Shown piece after piece: positions 15,730-24,414 of a stretch of 64,000 nt of DNA (within the stretch, counting starts at the first letter, position 1; each line of letters opens with the position of its first letter). Under the pieces are notes generated by a model. It did not search any database and had not been told where the DNA came from. It worked only from the letters and a program-made list of their open reading frames with translations. Source of the stretch: Planotetraspora thailandica (GTDB taxonomy: Bacteria > Actinomycetota > Actinomycetes > Streptosporangiales > Streptosporangiaceae); contig NZ_BOOR01000043.1 in NCBI RefSeq assembly GCF_016863335.1, positions 78,781 to 142,780 on the forward strand. The letters are read 5' to 3'. A program made the position numbers and the translations under genes.

Positions 15730-18700
15730 ATGCTGAGCCCCGCGGAACTCGCCGGAAAGCTCGGCATCCTCCCGCCCACGCCCGAGCAGGCGGCCGTCAT
15801 CGACGCGCCCCTGGAACCGGCGGTGGTCGTCGCAGGCGCGGGGTCGGGCAAGAGCGAGACCATGGCGGGGCGGGTCGTCTGGCTGGTGGCCAACGGGCTC
15901 GCACGCCCCGAGCAGATCCTGGGACTCACCTTCACGAGGAAGGCCGCGGCCGAGCTGGCCGAGCGTGTGCGCAAGCGGCTGGAAGGCCTGGCCGCCGCCG
16001 GGCTGGTCGAGCGGGAGGCGCTCGACGCGGAACCGACGATCTCGACCTATCACGCCTACGCCGCCCGCCTCGTCACCGACCACGCCCTGCGTGAGGGGCT
16101 GGAGCCGACCATGAGGCTGGTCACGCCCGCCGTCGCCTGGCAGATGGCCGCCCGGGTCGTCGGACAGTACGACGGCCCGATGGACAAGGTGGACCTCGGC
16201 CCGCCGAGCGTCACCGCCGCCGTGCTCGAACTGGCCGGGGAGATGGCCGAGCATCTGCGCGGCCCCGCCGAGGTGCGCGAGGTCGGCGACTGGCTCAGGG
16301 AACGGCTCGCCGCCCTTCCGGGCAGGACGACCCAGGCTCAGCAACGCCCGGTCAAGGTCCAGGCCGTCAGGGAGCAGCTGCTGCCTCTGGCCGAGGCCTA
16401 CGAACGATTCAAGCGCGCCAGGGAGGTCATCGACTACGGCGACCAGATGGCGCTAGCCGCGCGGATCGCGTCGCGGCACCCCGAGGTGGGGGTGTCGGAG
16501 CGCGGCCGGTTCTCCGTCGTGCTGCTCGACGAATACCAGGACACCAGCCACGCGCAACTCGTCTTGCTGCGCGCGTTGTTCGGTGGCGGCCACCCGGTGA
16601 CGGCCGTGGGCGACCCGTGCCAGTCGATCTACGGCTGGCGGGGAGCCTCGGCGGGCAACCTGTCGAGATTCCCTTCGGACTTCCCGACCACGGCGGGCGA
16701 TCCCGCGCGTGTGCGCCGGTTGTCGGTCAGCTTCAGGAACGGTGAGCGGGTGCTCAACGTCGCGGCCGCCCTGCAGGGACCGCTCCGGCAGGAGGCGGGG
16801 GACGTGCCCGTGCTCGTGCCCGGCGTGAACAGGGCGGGGCGGGGCCGCGTGATGTGCGCCTTCCACCGGACCGCCGAAGACGAGGCCAGATGGGTCGCGC
16901 AGCAGGTGGCCGACGTGCTCAAGGCCGATTCCGCGCCTGACGGCCTGCCCTGGGGCGAGGGTGAGCGTCCGCGGTGGGGCGGTGCCGTACGCCCGCAGGA
17001 CGTCGCGGTCCTCGCTCGCAAGCGCTCGCAGTTCCCCGTGCTTCGCAAGGAGCTGGAGGCGCTGGGCATCCCGGTCGAGGTGGTAGGCCTGGGCGGCCTG
17101 CTCACCGTGCCGGAGGTCGCCGACATCGTCGCGACCCTGCGCGTGCTGTACGACCCCACGGCCGGGGACGCCCTCGTACGGCTGCTCGCCGGGCCGCGCT
17201 GGCGGATCGGCGCCGCCGACCTGAAGGTGCTCGGAGACCTCGCCCGCGAGCTCAACCACGAGTTCCACGGCGGGCCGCGCCCGGACGACCCGCTCGACCA
17301 GGTCGTCGCCGACATGGCGGAAGAGCGCGGCAGCCTGATCGACGCGCTCGACGAGCTGCCCGACCGCGACGGGTGGCTGGAGGCGTTCTCGCCTCCGGCC
17401 CGTGTGCGGATGCCCGCGCTGGCGCTCGAACTGCGCCTGCTGCGATCGCACGCGGGACAACCGCTGCCCGACCTCATCGGGGAGGTCGAGCGCAGACTCG
17501 GGCTCGACATCGAGGTGGCCGCGCGGGGCGGGAGCCCGCTGGCGGCCCGCGCCGACCTGGACGCCTTCCAGGACGCGGCGGCCAGATTCGCGGGCGACTC
17601 GGAAGACCCCACACTGGGGGCCTTCCTCGCCTATCTGAAGGCGGCGGAGACCGAGGAGTTCGGTCTGGAGGCCGGGCGGGTCGGCGACACCAACAGCGTC
17701 AAGCTCATGACCGTGCACGCGTCGAAGGGCCTGGAGTGGCCGGTCGTCGTCGTGCCCGGCCTGTCGCAGCTCACCACGCAGAAGGGCGGGCTCGCCCGGG
17801 GCAGCGTCTTTCCCGCCACGCCGGTGACCAACTCGCGGTGGACCGAGAACCCGCGCAAGCTGCCCTACCCCCTGCGTGGTGACAAGTCGGATCTGCCGGT
17901 TCTCGCGGGCCTGGACAAGGACGCGCTGGCCGACTTCGACGAGCGGTGCAGAGACCGCGACCTGCTGGAGGAGCGGCGCCTCGCCTACGTCGCAGTCACC
18001 CGGGCGCACTACCTGCTGATCGCCTCCGGCTACCGGTGGGGCACCTCGTCGAAGCCGCTGGAGCCGTCCGACTTCCTCAGGGAGATCCGGGAGGCAGGCG
18101 CGCACGTCGTCGGGTGGGACGAGGACGCCGGCGGGGAGAATCCCCTGCTCGCCGAGTCGGCGCGAAAGGATTGGCCGGTCGTCTCCGTGCGGGACGCCGT
18201 GCTCGACGGCGCCCTCCTCGTGGAGGAGGCACTGGTCGCCCAACTCCGCGGCGAAAGCCGTACGGACGTCACGCCTGTGGGCGGGGCCGAGCTGCGCGAG
18301 CGCGACCGCGAACGCCTGCGGGCCTGGGCGCGCGACACCGACCTGCTGCTTCGCGAGCGTGAGGCGAACCGGTGGCGGGCCGGAGGATCCGTGGAGCTGC
18401 CCGCGCGCCTGACGGTGTCGTCGCTGGTCACGCTCGCCTCCGACCCCGCGGCCTTCGCGCGGCAGGTGCGGCGGCCGGTGCCCCGCAAACCCGCGCCGCT
18501 GGCCCGGCGGGGCACCGCGTTCCATCGCTGGCTGGAGACGCGCTGGGGCCAGCAGCGGCTGCTCGACGACTTCGACCTGCCGGGAGCCTCCGACGAGCCG
18601 TCGGAGGCCGAGGTCGAGCTGTCCGAACTGCAGGAGCGGTTCGAGGAGAGCGAATGGGCGGGGCGGGAGCCGCTCGACCTGGAGGTGCCGTTCGAGACCG

Positions 18701-18993
18701 TGATCGCCGACCGTCTGCTGCGGGGGCGGATGGACGCGGTCTTCCGGGAAGGCGACGGGTACGTGGTCGTCGACTGGAAGACCGGCGAACGGCTGCGCGG
18801 CAGGGCGGGGGAGAACGCCTCGGTGCAGCTGGCCGCCTACCGCCTCGCCTGGGCCGAGCTGGCGGGTGTGCCGGTGGAGAAGGTCGGAGCGGCCTTCCAC
18901 TACGTCCGGTCGAACGAGACCGTGCGCCCCGTGGACCTGCTCGGAGCCGACGGCCTCAAGGCCGTGATCGAACGCATCCCCTCAGCCGAGTGA
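15730..18993 (+). CDS. adnB: ATP-dependent helicase-nuclease subunit AdnB
   Basis: The protein is about 1087 residues and has the same architecture as AdnA: Walker A AGAGSGKS at 35-42, Walker B LLDEYQDTS, motif VI VTRAHYL and a C-terminal RecB nuclease with GRMDAV and VVDWKTG (catalytic Asp about 1015). AdnB forms a heterodimer with AdnA, with a motor and a nuclease in each chain, for end resection and recombination. I chose the ATG at 15730 because the N-terminus then resembles family members. A GTG at 15706, close to AGGAG, is possible. There are no Cys clusters at the C-terminus, unlike AdnA. Confidence 0.92.
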   Translation: MLSPAELAGKLGILPPTPEQAAVIDAPLEPAVVVAGAGSGKSETMAGRVVWLVANGLARPEQILGLTFTRKAAAELAERVRKRLEGLAAAGLVEREALDAEPTISTYHAYAARLVTDHALREGLEPTMRLVTPAVAWQMAARVVGQYDGPMDKVDLGPPSVTAAVLELAGEMAEHLRGPAEVREVGDWLRERLAALPGRTTQAQQRPVKVQAVREQLLPLAEAYERFKRAREVIDYGDQMALAARIASRHPEVGVSERGRFSVVLLDEYQDTSHAQLVLLRALFGGGHPVTAVGDPCQSIYGWRGASAGNLSRFPSDFPTTAGDPARVRRLSVSFRNGERVLNVAAALQGPLRQEAGDVPVLVPGVNRAGRGRVMCAFHRTAEDEARWVAQQVADVLKADSAPDGLPWGEGERPRWGGAVRPQDVAVLARKRSQFPVLRKELEALGIPVEVVGLGGLLTVPEVADIVATLRVLYDPTAGDALVRLLAGPRWRIGAADLKVLGDLARELNHEFHGGPRPDDPLDQVVADMAEERGSLIDALDELPDRDGWLEAFSPPARVRMPALALELRLLRSHAGQPLPDLIGEVERRLGLDIEVAARGGSPLAARADLDAFQDAAARFAGDSEDPTLGAFLAYLKAAETEEFGLEAGRVGDTNSVKLMTVHASKGLEWPVVVVPGLSQLTTQKGGLARGSVFPATPVTNSRWTENPRKLPYPLRGDKSDLPVLAGLDKDALADFDERCRDRDLLEERRLAYVAVTRAHYLLIASGYRWGTSSKPLEPSDFLREIREAGAHVVGWDEDAGGENPLLAESARKDWPVVSVRDAVLDGALLVEEALVAQLRGESRTDVTPVGGAELRERDRERLRAWARDTDLLLREREANRWRAGGSVELPARLTVSSLVTLASDPAAFARQVRRPVPRKPAPLARRGTAFHRWLETRWGQQRLLDDFDLPGASDEPSEAEVELSELQERFEESEWAGREPLDLEVPFETVIADRLLRGRMDAVFREGDGYVVVDWKTGERLRGRAGENASVQLAAYRLAWAELAGVPVEKVGAAFHYVRSNETVRPVDLLGADGLKAVIERIPSAE

Positions 18994-19024
18994 GCAAGGC
19001 CCGGCCTTCCGGACCGGGCCTTGC
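18994..19024. terminator. Bidirectional terminator
   Basis: GCAAGGCCCGG (18994-19004) and CCGGGCCTTGC (19014-19024) form a perfect 11-bp stem immediately after the adnB stop and just before the convergent Uma2 gene stop. Confidence 0.75.
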
Positions 19025-19028
19025 GACG

Positions 19029-19721
19029 TCACTCGAAGAGCGCGTTCGTGTCGAGATCCATCGTGAACGGCTCGGGCAGGCTCAGGGGCCGGCCCACCGC
19101 GACCGTGACGACCCGCTGGTACGGCTCTCGCATGTCATTCACCGCGAGGTCCTTCAACGGTTCACTCATCAAAGTGACCGTCTCCGGTGCCGTCAGCGGG
19201 TCGACGATGAGAAGGAGCGGCACCCCGGCGCGGGCATATTCGAGGGGTTTCTCATCCCAGTCGACCGCACGTGTGCCACCTGAGCACACTTCGGCGACCA
19301 GCAGAGCGCTGTGGCCGTAGATGTGCATGTCGTCGTATTGCTCCGCGTCTCTGGGCGCGACCATGAGATCCGGGAGTCGCATGTCCGGATACGGAGGAAT
19401 GTGTACGCCCCAGTTCGAATGAATGATCCACCCGTTCGCCCGCGCGACATCGAAAATCTGATTCAGCAGATTGAACGTCGTGTTCGACTGCCTGCGGTTG
19501 ATCTTCGGGCTCACGACGACCCGGCTTCCGGAGATCTCCGCCGTGTAACCGGCGTCGTTGAGTTCCTGAGCGAACCGCACGATCGTGCCGGTCTCATCGA
19601 TGTCCTCTTCAGGCGTTCCCGGCTCGATGTCCTCTTCGGGCGTTTCAGGCTCGATGTCCGCCTGCTGTACAGCGGGGGCGTGGTCGTCGCGGCGATGCCG
19701 GGTGGGCCTGGTGAGCGCCAT
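19029..19721 (-). CDS. Uma2 family (DUF820) putative restriction-endonuclease-fold protein
   Basis: The 230-residue protein carries a Uma2/DUF820 domain, a PD-(D/E)xK nuclease fold. The signature residues appear in LPDLMVAP (Asp), LLVAEVCSGG (Glu) and DWDEKPLEYARAGVPLLLIVDP (Lys). The N-terminus has an acidic tandem repeat, EPETPEEDIEPGTPEEDI, which is unusual. The natural substrate of this family is not known. It lies between adnB and the siderophore genes, where the mycobacterial order is broken, so it may have entered with that island. Confidence 0.82.
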   Translation of the reverse strand: MALTRPTRHRRDDHAPAVQQADIEPETPEEDIEPGTPEEDIDETGTIVRFAQELNDAGYTAEISGSRVVVSPKINRRQSNTTFNLLNQIFDVARANGWIIHSNWGVHIPPYPDMRLPDLMVAPRDAEQYDDMHIYGHSALLVAEVCSGGTRAVDWDEKPLEYARAGVPLLLIVDPLTAPETVTLMSEPLKDLAVNDMREPYQRVVTVAVGRPLSLPEPFTMDLDTNALFE

Positions 19722-19908
19722 GTCGTCGCCATCCTCTCGGTCTCCCTTGTGTTTGATCCTACGGGTGGTGGCCGGGCCGCGACGGAACGTAACAGAATGC
19801 GATCGAGGGCGGCAGCCCCCGTGCAGGCGCCGGGTGGAGACACGTCCCTCGACGGTGGAGAGTTCTGCTCTGAGGGAGAAGACCGCCTACGTGATCGGAG
19901 ACGCTGAC

Positions 19909-20985
19909 GTGAGCACGCCGTACGGGCACGCCGCCTGGAGCACCGAGCTGCCCGCCTACGTGTACGACCTGGCCGGGCTGGACGCCCACGTGGCGACCGT
20001 GCGGGAGGCGCTGGACGGCGTCGAGCTCTACTACGCGGTCAAGGCCAACCCCGACCCGGAGCTGCTGCGGGTGCTCGCACCGTACGTGGACGGCTTCGAG
20101 GTCTCCTCCGGGGGCGAGCTCGCGCACGTGCGCGAGCTGTTCCCGGACGCACCGGTGGCGCTCGGCGGGCCCGGCAAGACCGACGCGGAGTTGTTCGCCG
20201 ACGTGACCCGGCTGCACGTCGAAAGCCCGTCCGAACTGCGCCGCCTGCTCGCGTCCGGACGGCCCGCCGACGTGCTGCTGCGCGCCAATCTCGACCTTCC
20301 GATCGGTGGGGCGTCCCTGGTCATGGGCGGCGGTGCGACGCCGTTCGGCATGGACCCCGCGGACATCGCCGAGTGCATGGACCTGCTCGAACGGCAGGAC
20401 GCGGTGCGGCTGCGCGGGCTGCACGCCCACCTGGCCAGCGGGCTCGACGCGCCCCGGTTGCTGGAGCTCGCCGCGGACGTGCTCGATTTCGCACGCCGCC
20501 TCGGCTTCACGGAGGTCAACCTCGGCGGCGGCATGGCGGTCTCGTACGCCGACCCGGAGGAGATCTTCGACTGGCACGCGTACGGCAAGGGCCTGGCGGG
20601 CCTGCGCCGTCCAGGAGAGGTGTTGCGGGTGGAGCCGGGCCGGTCGCTGACTGTGTACTGCGGCAGGTACGTGACCCAGGTCATCGACGTCAAGCGGGTG
20701 CACGGCGAGCTGTTCGCGGTCGTCGCGGGCGGCACCCACCATCTGAGGACGCCGGCCACGAAAGGCCACGACCAGCCGCTCGCCGGCGGGGAGCCCGGCG
20801 AGCCGATCACCATCGTCGGCCAGCTCTGCACTCCGAAGGACGTGCTCGCCCGCGGGGTGCCGGTGCGCCTGGAGGTGGGGGACGTCGTCGAGTTCGCGAT
20901 GGCCGGGGCGTACGCGTGGAACATCTCCCACCACGACTTTCTGATGCACCCCAAGCCGGGCTTCCACTACATCAGGGGCGCGTGA
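19909..20985 (+). CDS. Type III PLP-dependent decarboxylase of siderophore synthesis (PvsE-like)
   Basis: The 358-residue protein is an alanine-racemase-fold decarboxylase related to diaminopimelate decarboxylase and PvsE/SbnH. YYAVKANPDPE holds the PLP lysine (about residue 45); NLGGGMAVSY is the glycine-rich phosphate loop; LCTPKDVL holds the C-terminal active-site Cys and GAYAWNISHHDF follows. Next to two IucA/IucC synthetases it probably decarboxylates an amino-acid unit of the siderophore; PvsE of vibrioferrin acts on O-citryl-serine. Start GTG at 19909 has GGAG upstream. It converges on the synthetase gene, and the two coding regions overlap by 14 nt at their 3' ends. Confidence 0.85.
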   Translation: MSTPYGHAAWSTELPAYVYDLAGLDAHVATVREALDGVELYYAVKANPDPELLRVLAPYVDGFEVSSGGELAHVRELFPDAPVALGGPGKTDAELFADVTRLHVESPSELRRLLASGRPADVLLRANLDLPIGGASLVMGGGATPFGMDPADIAECMDLLERQDAVRLRGLHAHLASGLDAPRLLELAADVLDFARRLGFTEVNLGGGMAVSYADPEEIFDWHAYGKGLAGLRRPGEVLRVEPGRSLTVYCGRYVTQVIDVKRVHGELFAVVAGGTHHLRTPATKGHDQPLAGGEPGEPITIVGQLCTPKDVLARGVPVRLEVGDVVEFAMAGAYAWNISHHDFLMHPKPGFHYIRGA

Positions 20986-22603
20986 ACGGGCTGGCCACGC
21001 TGACATATCCGGCCGCCCGGTCGGCCGCACGCGCCCACCGCACCGCGAGGTTGGCCTTGGCGGGCAGGGGAGCGCCGTCCAGCAGGCGGCCGAGCGGCTC
21101 CGGCCTGCCGTACCGCTCGGCGTGTTCCTCCAGCGCCTTCCGGGCCGCCGCCCACAGGTCGGGCAGGGGCGCGCCGGTCTCCGCGAGGGTCGCGGCGACC
21201 TCGGCGAGGTGGTTGACCATCAGGCAGTAGACGACCCGGTTCCAGCCGCGCCCGGCCTCGTATGTCATCGCCTCGCCGACACGTGCGGGCAGGCCCGACA
21301 GGTCGTGGCGGCCGGCGACGAGCTTGGTGCCCTCCAGGTCGCGGAACATCACCTCGACGGGCAGGCCCGTGCTGTCGACGCCGACGAGCACGTTCTGCAC
21401 GTGGGGTTCCAGCACGACCCCGTGCGCGAAATACGCCTCCAGCACCGGCGGGGCCACCCGCTCCACGTACGCCTTCCACCAGCCGAGCGGGTCCTCCTGG
21501 CGGTGCGTGCGCACGGCTTGCGGCACCCCGTCGCTCCCGGGGACGGCGAGCGCGCCCGCGAGCAGCGGCGTCACCCCTGGGCCGCACACCTGCCAGGGTC
21601 CTTCGCGGACGATGACCCCCAGCGCCTCCAGCAGGCGGGTGCCGAGCGCCGCCGAGCGGGAGCCGGGCTCGGGCAGCCATCCCGTCCCCGGGAACCGCAT
21701 GGCCAGACGGTCGAATACGGGCCGCAACCGGCGCGTCAGCTCGACCGCTCCGGCCAGCTCGTACCACGCGTTCTTGCGCACGCAGTTGGTGATGCGCACG
21801 TCCAGGCTGAGCTTGAGGCAGTTGCCGGTGACGGGTTCGTAGACCGTGCGCACCGACGACGTGGGCGTCACCGGGTGTGTGTACCCGAGGTCGATCAGCC
21901 GCCCGTCGGCGAGCGGTTCGCGCAGCTCGGCTGCGAGCAGGTCGGCCTGCCACGGGTGCGCGGGCAGGAGCGTGTAACCGGGCGGCGCGGCGCCGAGTGC
22001 GTCGAGCGCCGTCGCGTCGCCGTGCGTGGACACGAGGTCGGCGCGTACGGCGAGCAGGCGCAGGGGGAACCGCGCGTGTGCCTCGGGTGCGTGGAGGGTC
22101 AGCGCCGGCCCGGTGTGCGCCTTGGGCGACGGATGGAACGGGTGCCCGCTCACGAGCGCGTGCTCGGAGGCCAGCCACGGGTCGCGGGGCGGCGTGGCCC
22201 GCGCGCGGGCGGTGAGGAGCGCCGCCACGGCGTCACGGCTCGCGGCCACCTGCGCGGCGAACTCGTCGTTGCCGTCGTACGGCTCGCGCGGGTGGGGCGC
22301 GGTGTCCTCGTCCTGCTCGACGTCCTTGAGCTCCGCCGCCGCCAGCTCGACGAGCAGCTCCGAGGTCAGAGGCCGCCACGTGTCGTCATCCAGCCACTCG
22401 GCCGGCCCCTCGAAGCGCAGCGCGATCCCACCCGCGGCGCGGACCCGGATCGTGGTGCCCGCGACGCGCAGCAGCGTGTACGGCCCGGCCGTGGTGAGCC
22501 GGCCGCGTGGCCCGCACAATTCCCGGGCGCAACACCGCAGCAGGGCGCCGAGCGTGGCCTCTTCGGCCATGGCGAGATGCGGGTCGAGCAGGAGGCCGTC
22601 CAT
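20972..22603 (-). CDS. IucA/IucC family siderophore (NIS) synthetase, PvsD-like by position
   Basis: The 543-residue product shows the motifs of NRPS-independent siderophore synthetases: GHPFHPSPKAHTG (nucleotide binding), PAHPWQ, PTSSVRTV, KLSLDVRITNCVRKNAW, EPHVQNVLV and FRDLEGTKL. These enzymes adenylate a carboxylate, usually citrate, and condense it with an amine or alcohol. As the last gene of the minus-strand set, with the decarboxylase beyond, its place matches pvsD. The start is an ATG with no strong ribosome binding site. The array of 53-bp repeats separates it from the other synthetase, so it may have its own promoter. Confidence 0.9.
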   Translation of the reverse strand: MDGLLLDPHLAMAEEATLGALLRCCARELCGPRGRLTTAGPYTLLRVAGTTIRVRAAGGIALRFEGPAEWLDDDTWRPLTSELLVELAAAELKDVEQDEDTAPHPREPYDGNDEFAAQVAASRDAVAALLTARARATPPRDPWLASEHALVSGHPFHPSPKAHTGPALTLHAPEAHARFPLRLLAVRADLVSTHGDATALDALGAAPPGYTLLPAHPWQADLLAAELREPLADGRLIDLGYTHPVTPTSSVRTVYEPVTGNCLKLSLDVRITNCVRKNAWYELAGAVELTRRLRPVFDRLAMRFPGTGWLPEPGSRSAALGTRLLEALGVIVREGPWQVCGPGVTPLLAGALAVPGSDGVPQAVRTHRQEDPLGWWKAYVERVAPPVLEAYFAHGVVLEPHVQNVLVGVDSTGLPVEVMFRDLEGTKLVAGRHDLSGLPARVGEAMTYEAGRGWNRVVYCLMVNHLAEVAATLAETGAPLPDLWAAARKALEEHAERYGRPEPLGRLLDGAPLPAKANLAVRWARAADRAAGYVSVASPFTRP

Positions 22604-22620
22604 GGGTTGATGTGCCCCTT

Positions 22621-22760
22621 TGCATGATCACGATTGACTGGCGGGCAGGTCGGAGAGGGTGCGGGCGAACTTCTGCATGATCACGATCGGAGGATGCGCA
22701 GGTCAGGCGGGACGCCGGCGAACTTCTGCATGATCACGGGGAAAGGGGGGGCTGATCACG
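22621..22760. repeat. 53-bp periodic repeat array, locus A
   Basis: TGCATGATCACG occurs at 22621, 22674 and 22727, exactly 53 bp apart. Each unit also has CAGGT at positions 26-30 and ends with GAACTTC before the next core. The bases between are variable. After the third core the array decays into two copies of TGATCACGGGGAAAGG. It fills the gap between the two siderophore synthetase genes. The same unit with the same period recurs at 40071-40370. Confidence 0.85.
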
Positions 22761-24414
22761 GGGAAAGGCGGAGGTAGTTGGGGCCGGTGACGCCGTAGAA
22801 CTTGTTGACGTCACGCGCTCCGGTCCGGCTCTTGTCGACGAGGGTTCCCGCGACCACCATCGACTTGCCGACCAGCCGGGCCGAGTCGAGGGTCCTGGAC
22901 CGCAGGAGCCGGGCCATCGGGTCGTCGCCGTAGGGCTCCAGGGCGGCTTCCAGCTCTTCCCTGAGCAACGCGGACGCCGCCTCCGGGCCGAGGGCGGGGA
23001 AGGCGATCGCCGCCGCGGCCAGGTGAAGCGTGATGGTCACGAAGACGTCGGCCAGCGCGTGCGGGTCGTCGGTGAGCATGCGCCGGTCGGCGAAGGCCGG
23101 CACGTCCAGCCCGGCCCGGCGCAACACGCTCGGTGAAATGAGCAGTCCGTCGTTGTCCTTCACGAGCAGCCGCATGGGCCCGTCTCCGAACACCAGCGAC
23201 AGGTTCTGCTGGTGGGCCTCCAACGCGATGCCGTACCGCACGAACAGGCCCACGTTCCACGTCAGCAACGTCGTGAGGTGGTCGCGCAGCAGGGCCAGGC
23301 GGTCGCCCCCGTAGAAGCGGCGGGCGAGGTCGTCCAGCACCAGCCGGGCGGCCTGCCGCGGGCTCGTTTCCGCCGCGGGCCCTGGTTCCTGCGGGGGCCA
23401 TGGTGCGAGCAGCGCGGCGAGGGGCACGATCTCGCCCTCCGGCAGGTCGCGGATCATCCAGCCGAGGTATTCGTGCCCGGCATGGCCGTAGGCCTGTTCG
23501 CCGGCGAGCAGGACGCGCGCCCCGGGGCTGGACGACACAGGCTCACGCGTGAGCACCCGCCGAAGGAGCGACTCGGCCAGCGCGCCGTCCCTGAGCGTGT
23601 CCGGCTTGATCGAGCGGCGGTTGCGCAGCCCAAGCGTGCTGGTCGCGAGCGGCAGCTTGAGGTGGGTGCCGTCGGCGACCTCGACCGTGCGCATGGACAG
23701 GGTCGGCCGTACGGTGAGGTACGGCTTGCGCCCCATGACCACGTCCGGAACGCCGACGACCACGGGCACGCTCAGCGGGTGGACCGGCAGCGTCCGGTGT
23801 GTGCCCGCCAGCTCCGACAGCCCTATGTCGCCGGTCTCCGGCCACCAGTCCGGCGGCGGCGCGGACGCCGTGACCCTGTCGCGGGGCACCGCCGCCCAGG
23901 CCAGGTCGAATGCGGGGGCGAACTCGGGCGCGTGGGCCAGCAGGTCGCTGTCCGACAGGCCGAGGCGGCAGCGGGACGTCGGATAGACGGGATGGTCCAC
24001 GCCCGCCGCCAGCGTCTCGTAGAAGACGAGCGAACGCTCCCGGCCGAGCAACCGGGCCGCCACCTCGGCCCGGTGCCGGTCGTGCAGCCACAGCGCCGCC
24101 AGGGCCTCTCGGCACTCCCGGGCGAAGGCGTCGACCCCGTCCGCGTCGGCGGGATCGCAGATCTCCGCGAGCGTGTCCAGGACCTCGGCCAGCCGCAACC
24201 TTCCGTTGGAGGATGCGGTGCGGCGGTCGGCTACGGAGAAGTCCTGGAAGGGGGAGCCCGGCGCGAGCCGCACCCTCCTGCCGGAGGCGAGGACCACGGC
24301 GACGCCGTCCTTGCCGCTGGTGAGCCGGGAGGCGATCCGGCCGTAGTCCTCGCGGAGCAGCGCGTCGAGCACCCGGGCCGCCAGGTATGCCTCGTCGCCG
24401 GACGCCTCGGTCAC
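22756..24414 (-). CDS. IucA/IucC family siderophore (NIS) synthetase, PvsB-like by position
   Basis: The 552-residue protein is a second NIS synthetase, clearly distinct from the one at 20972. Recognisable parts are HPVYPTSRCRLGLS, LPVHPLSVP, RPTLSMRTV, HLKLPLATSTLG, EAHQQNLSLVF and LVKDNDGLLIS. It should condense a second carboxylate and amine in the same product. The GTG start at 24414 overlaps the stop of the ATP-grasp gene (GTGA), so the two are coupled. The order ATP-grasp, NIS, NIS corresponds to pvsA, pvsB, pvsD without the pvsC exporter. Confidence 0.88.
   Translation of the reverse strand: MTEASGDEAYLAARVLDALLREDYGRIASRLTSGKDGVAVVLASGRRVRLAPGSPFQDFSVADRRTASSNGRLRLAEVLDTLAEICDPADADGVDAFARECREALAALWLHDRHRAEVAARLLGRERSLVFYETLAAGVDHPVYPTSRCRLGLSDSDLLAHAPEFAPAFDLAWAAVPRDRVTASAPPPDWWPETGDIGLSELAGTHRTLPVHPLSVPVVVGVPDVVMGRKPYLTVRPTLSMRTVEVADGTHLKLPLATSTLGLRNRRSIKPDTLRDGALAESLLRRVLTREPVSSSPGARVLLAGEQAYGHAGHEYLGWMIRDLPEGEIVPLAALLAPWPPQEPGPAAETSPRQAARLVLDDLARRFYGGDRLALLRDHLTTLLTWNVGLFVRYGIALEAHQQNLSLVFGDGPMRLLVKDNDGLLISPSVLRRAGLDVPAFADRRMLTDDPHALADVFVTITLHLAAAAIAFPALGPEAASALLREELEAALEPYGDDPMARLLRSRTLDSARLVGKSMVVAGTLVDKSRTGARDVNKFYGVTGPNYLRLSP

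Noticed and set aside
22621..22760. CRISPR array at the 53-bp repeats
   Set aside because: Repeat cores are short, diverged and continue into the supposed spacers (CAGGT and GAACTTC are kept), locus B is inverted in the middle, and there are no cas genes.
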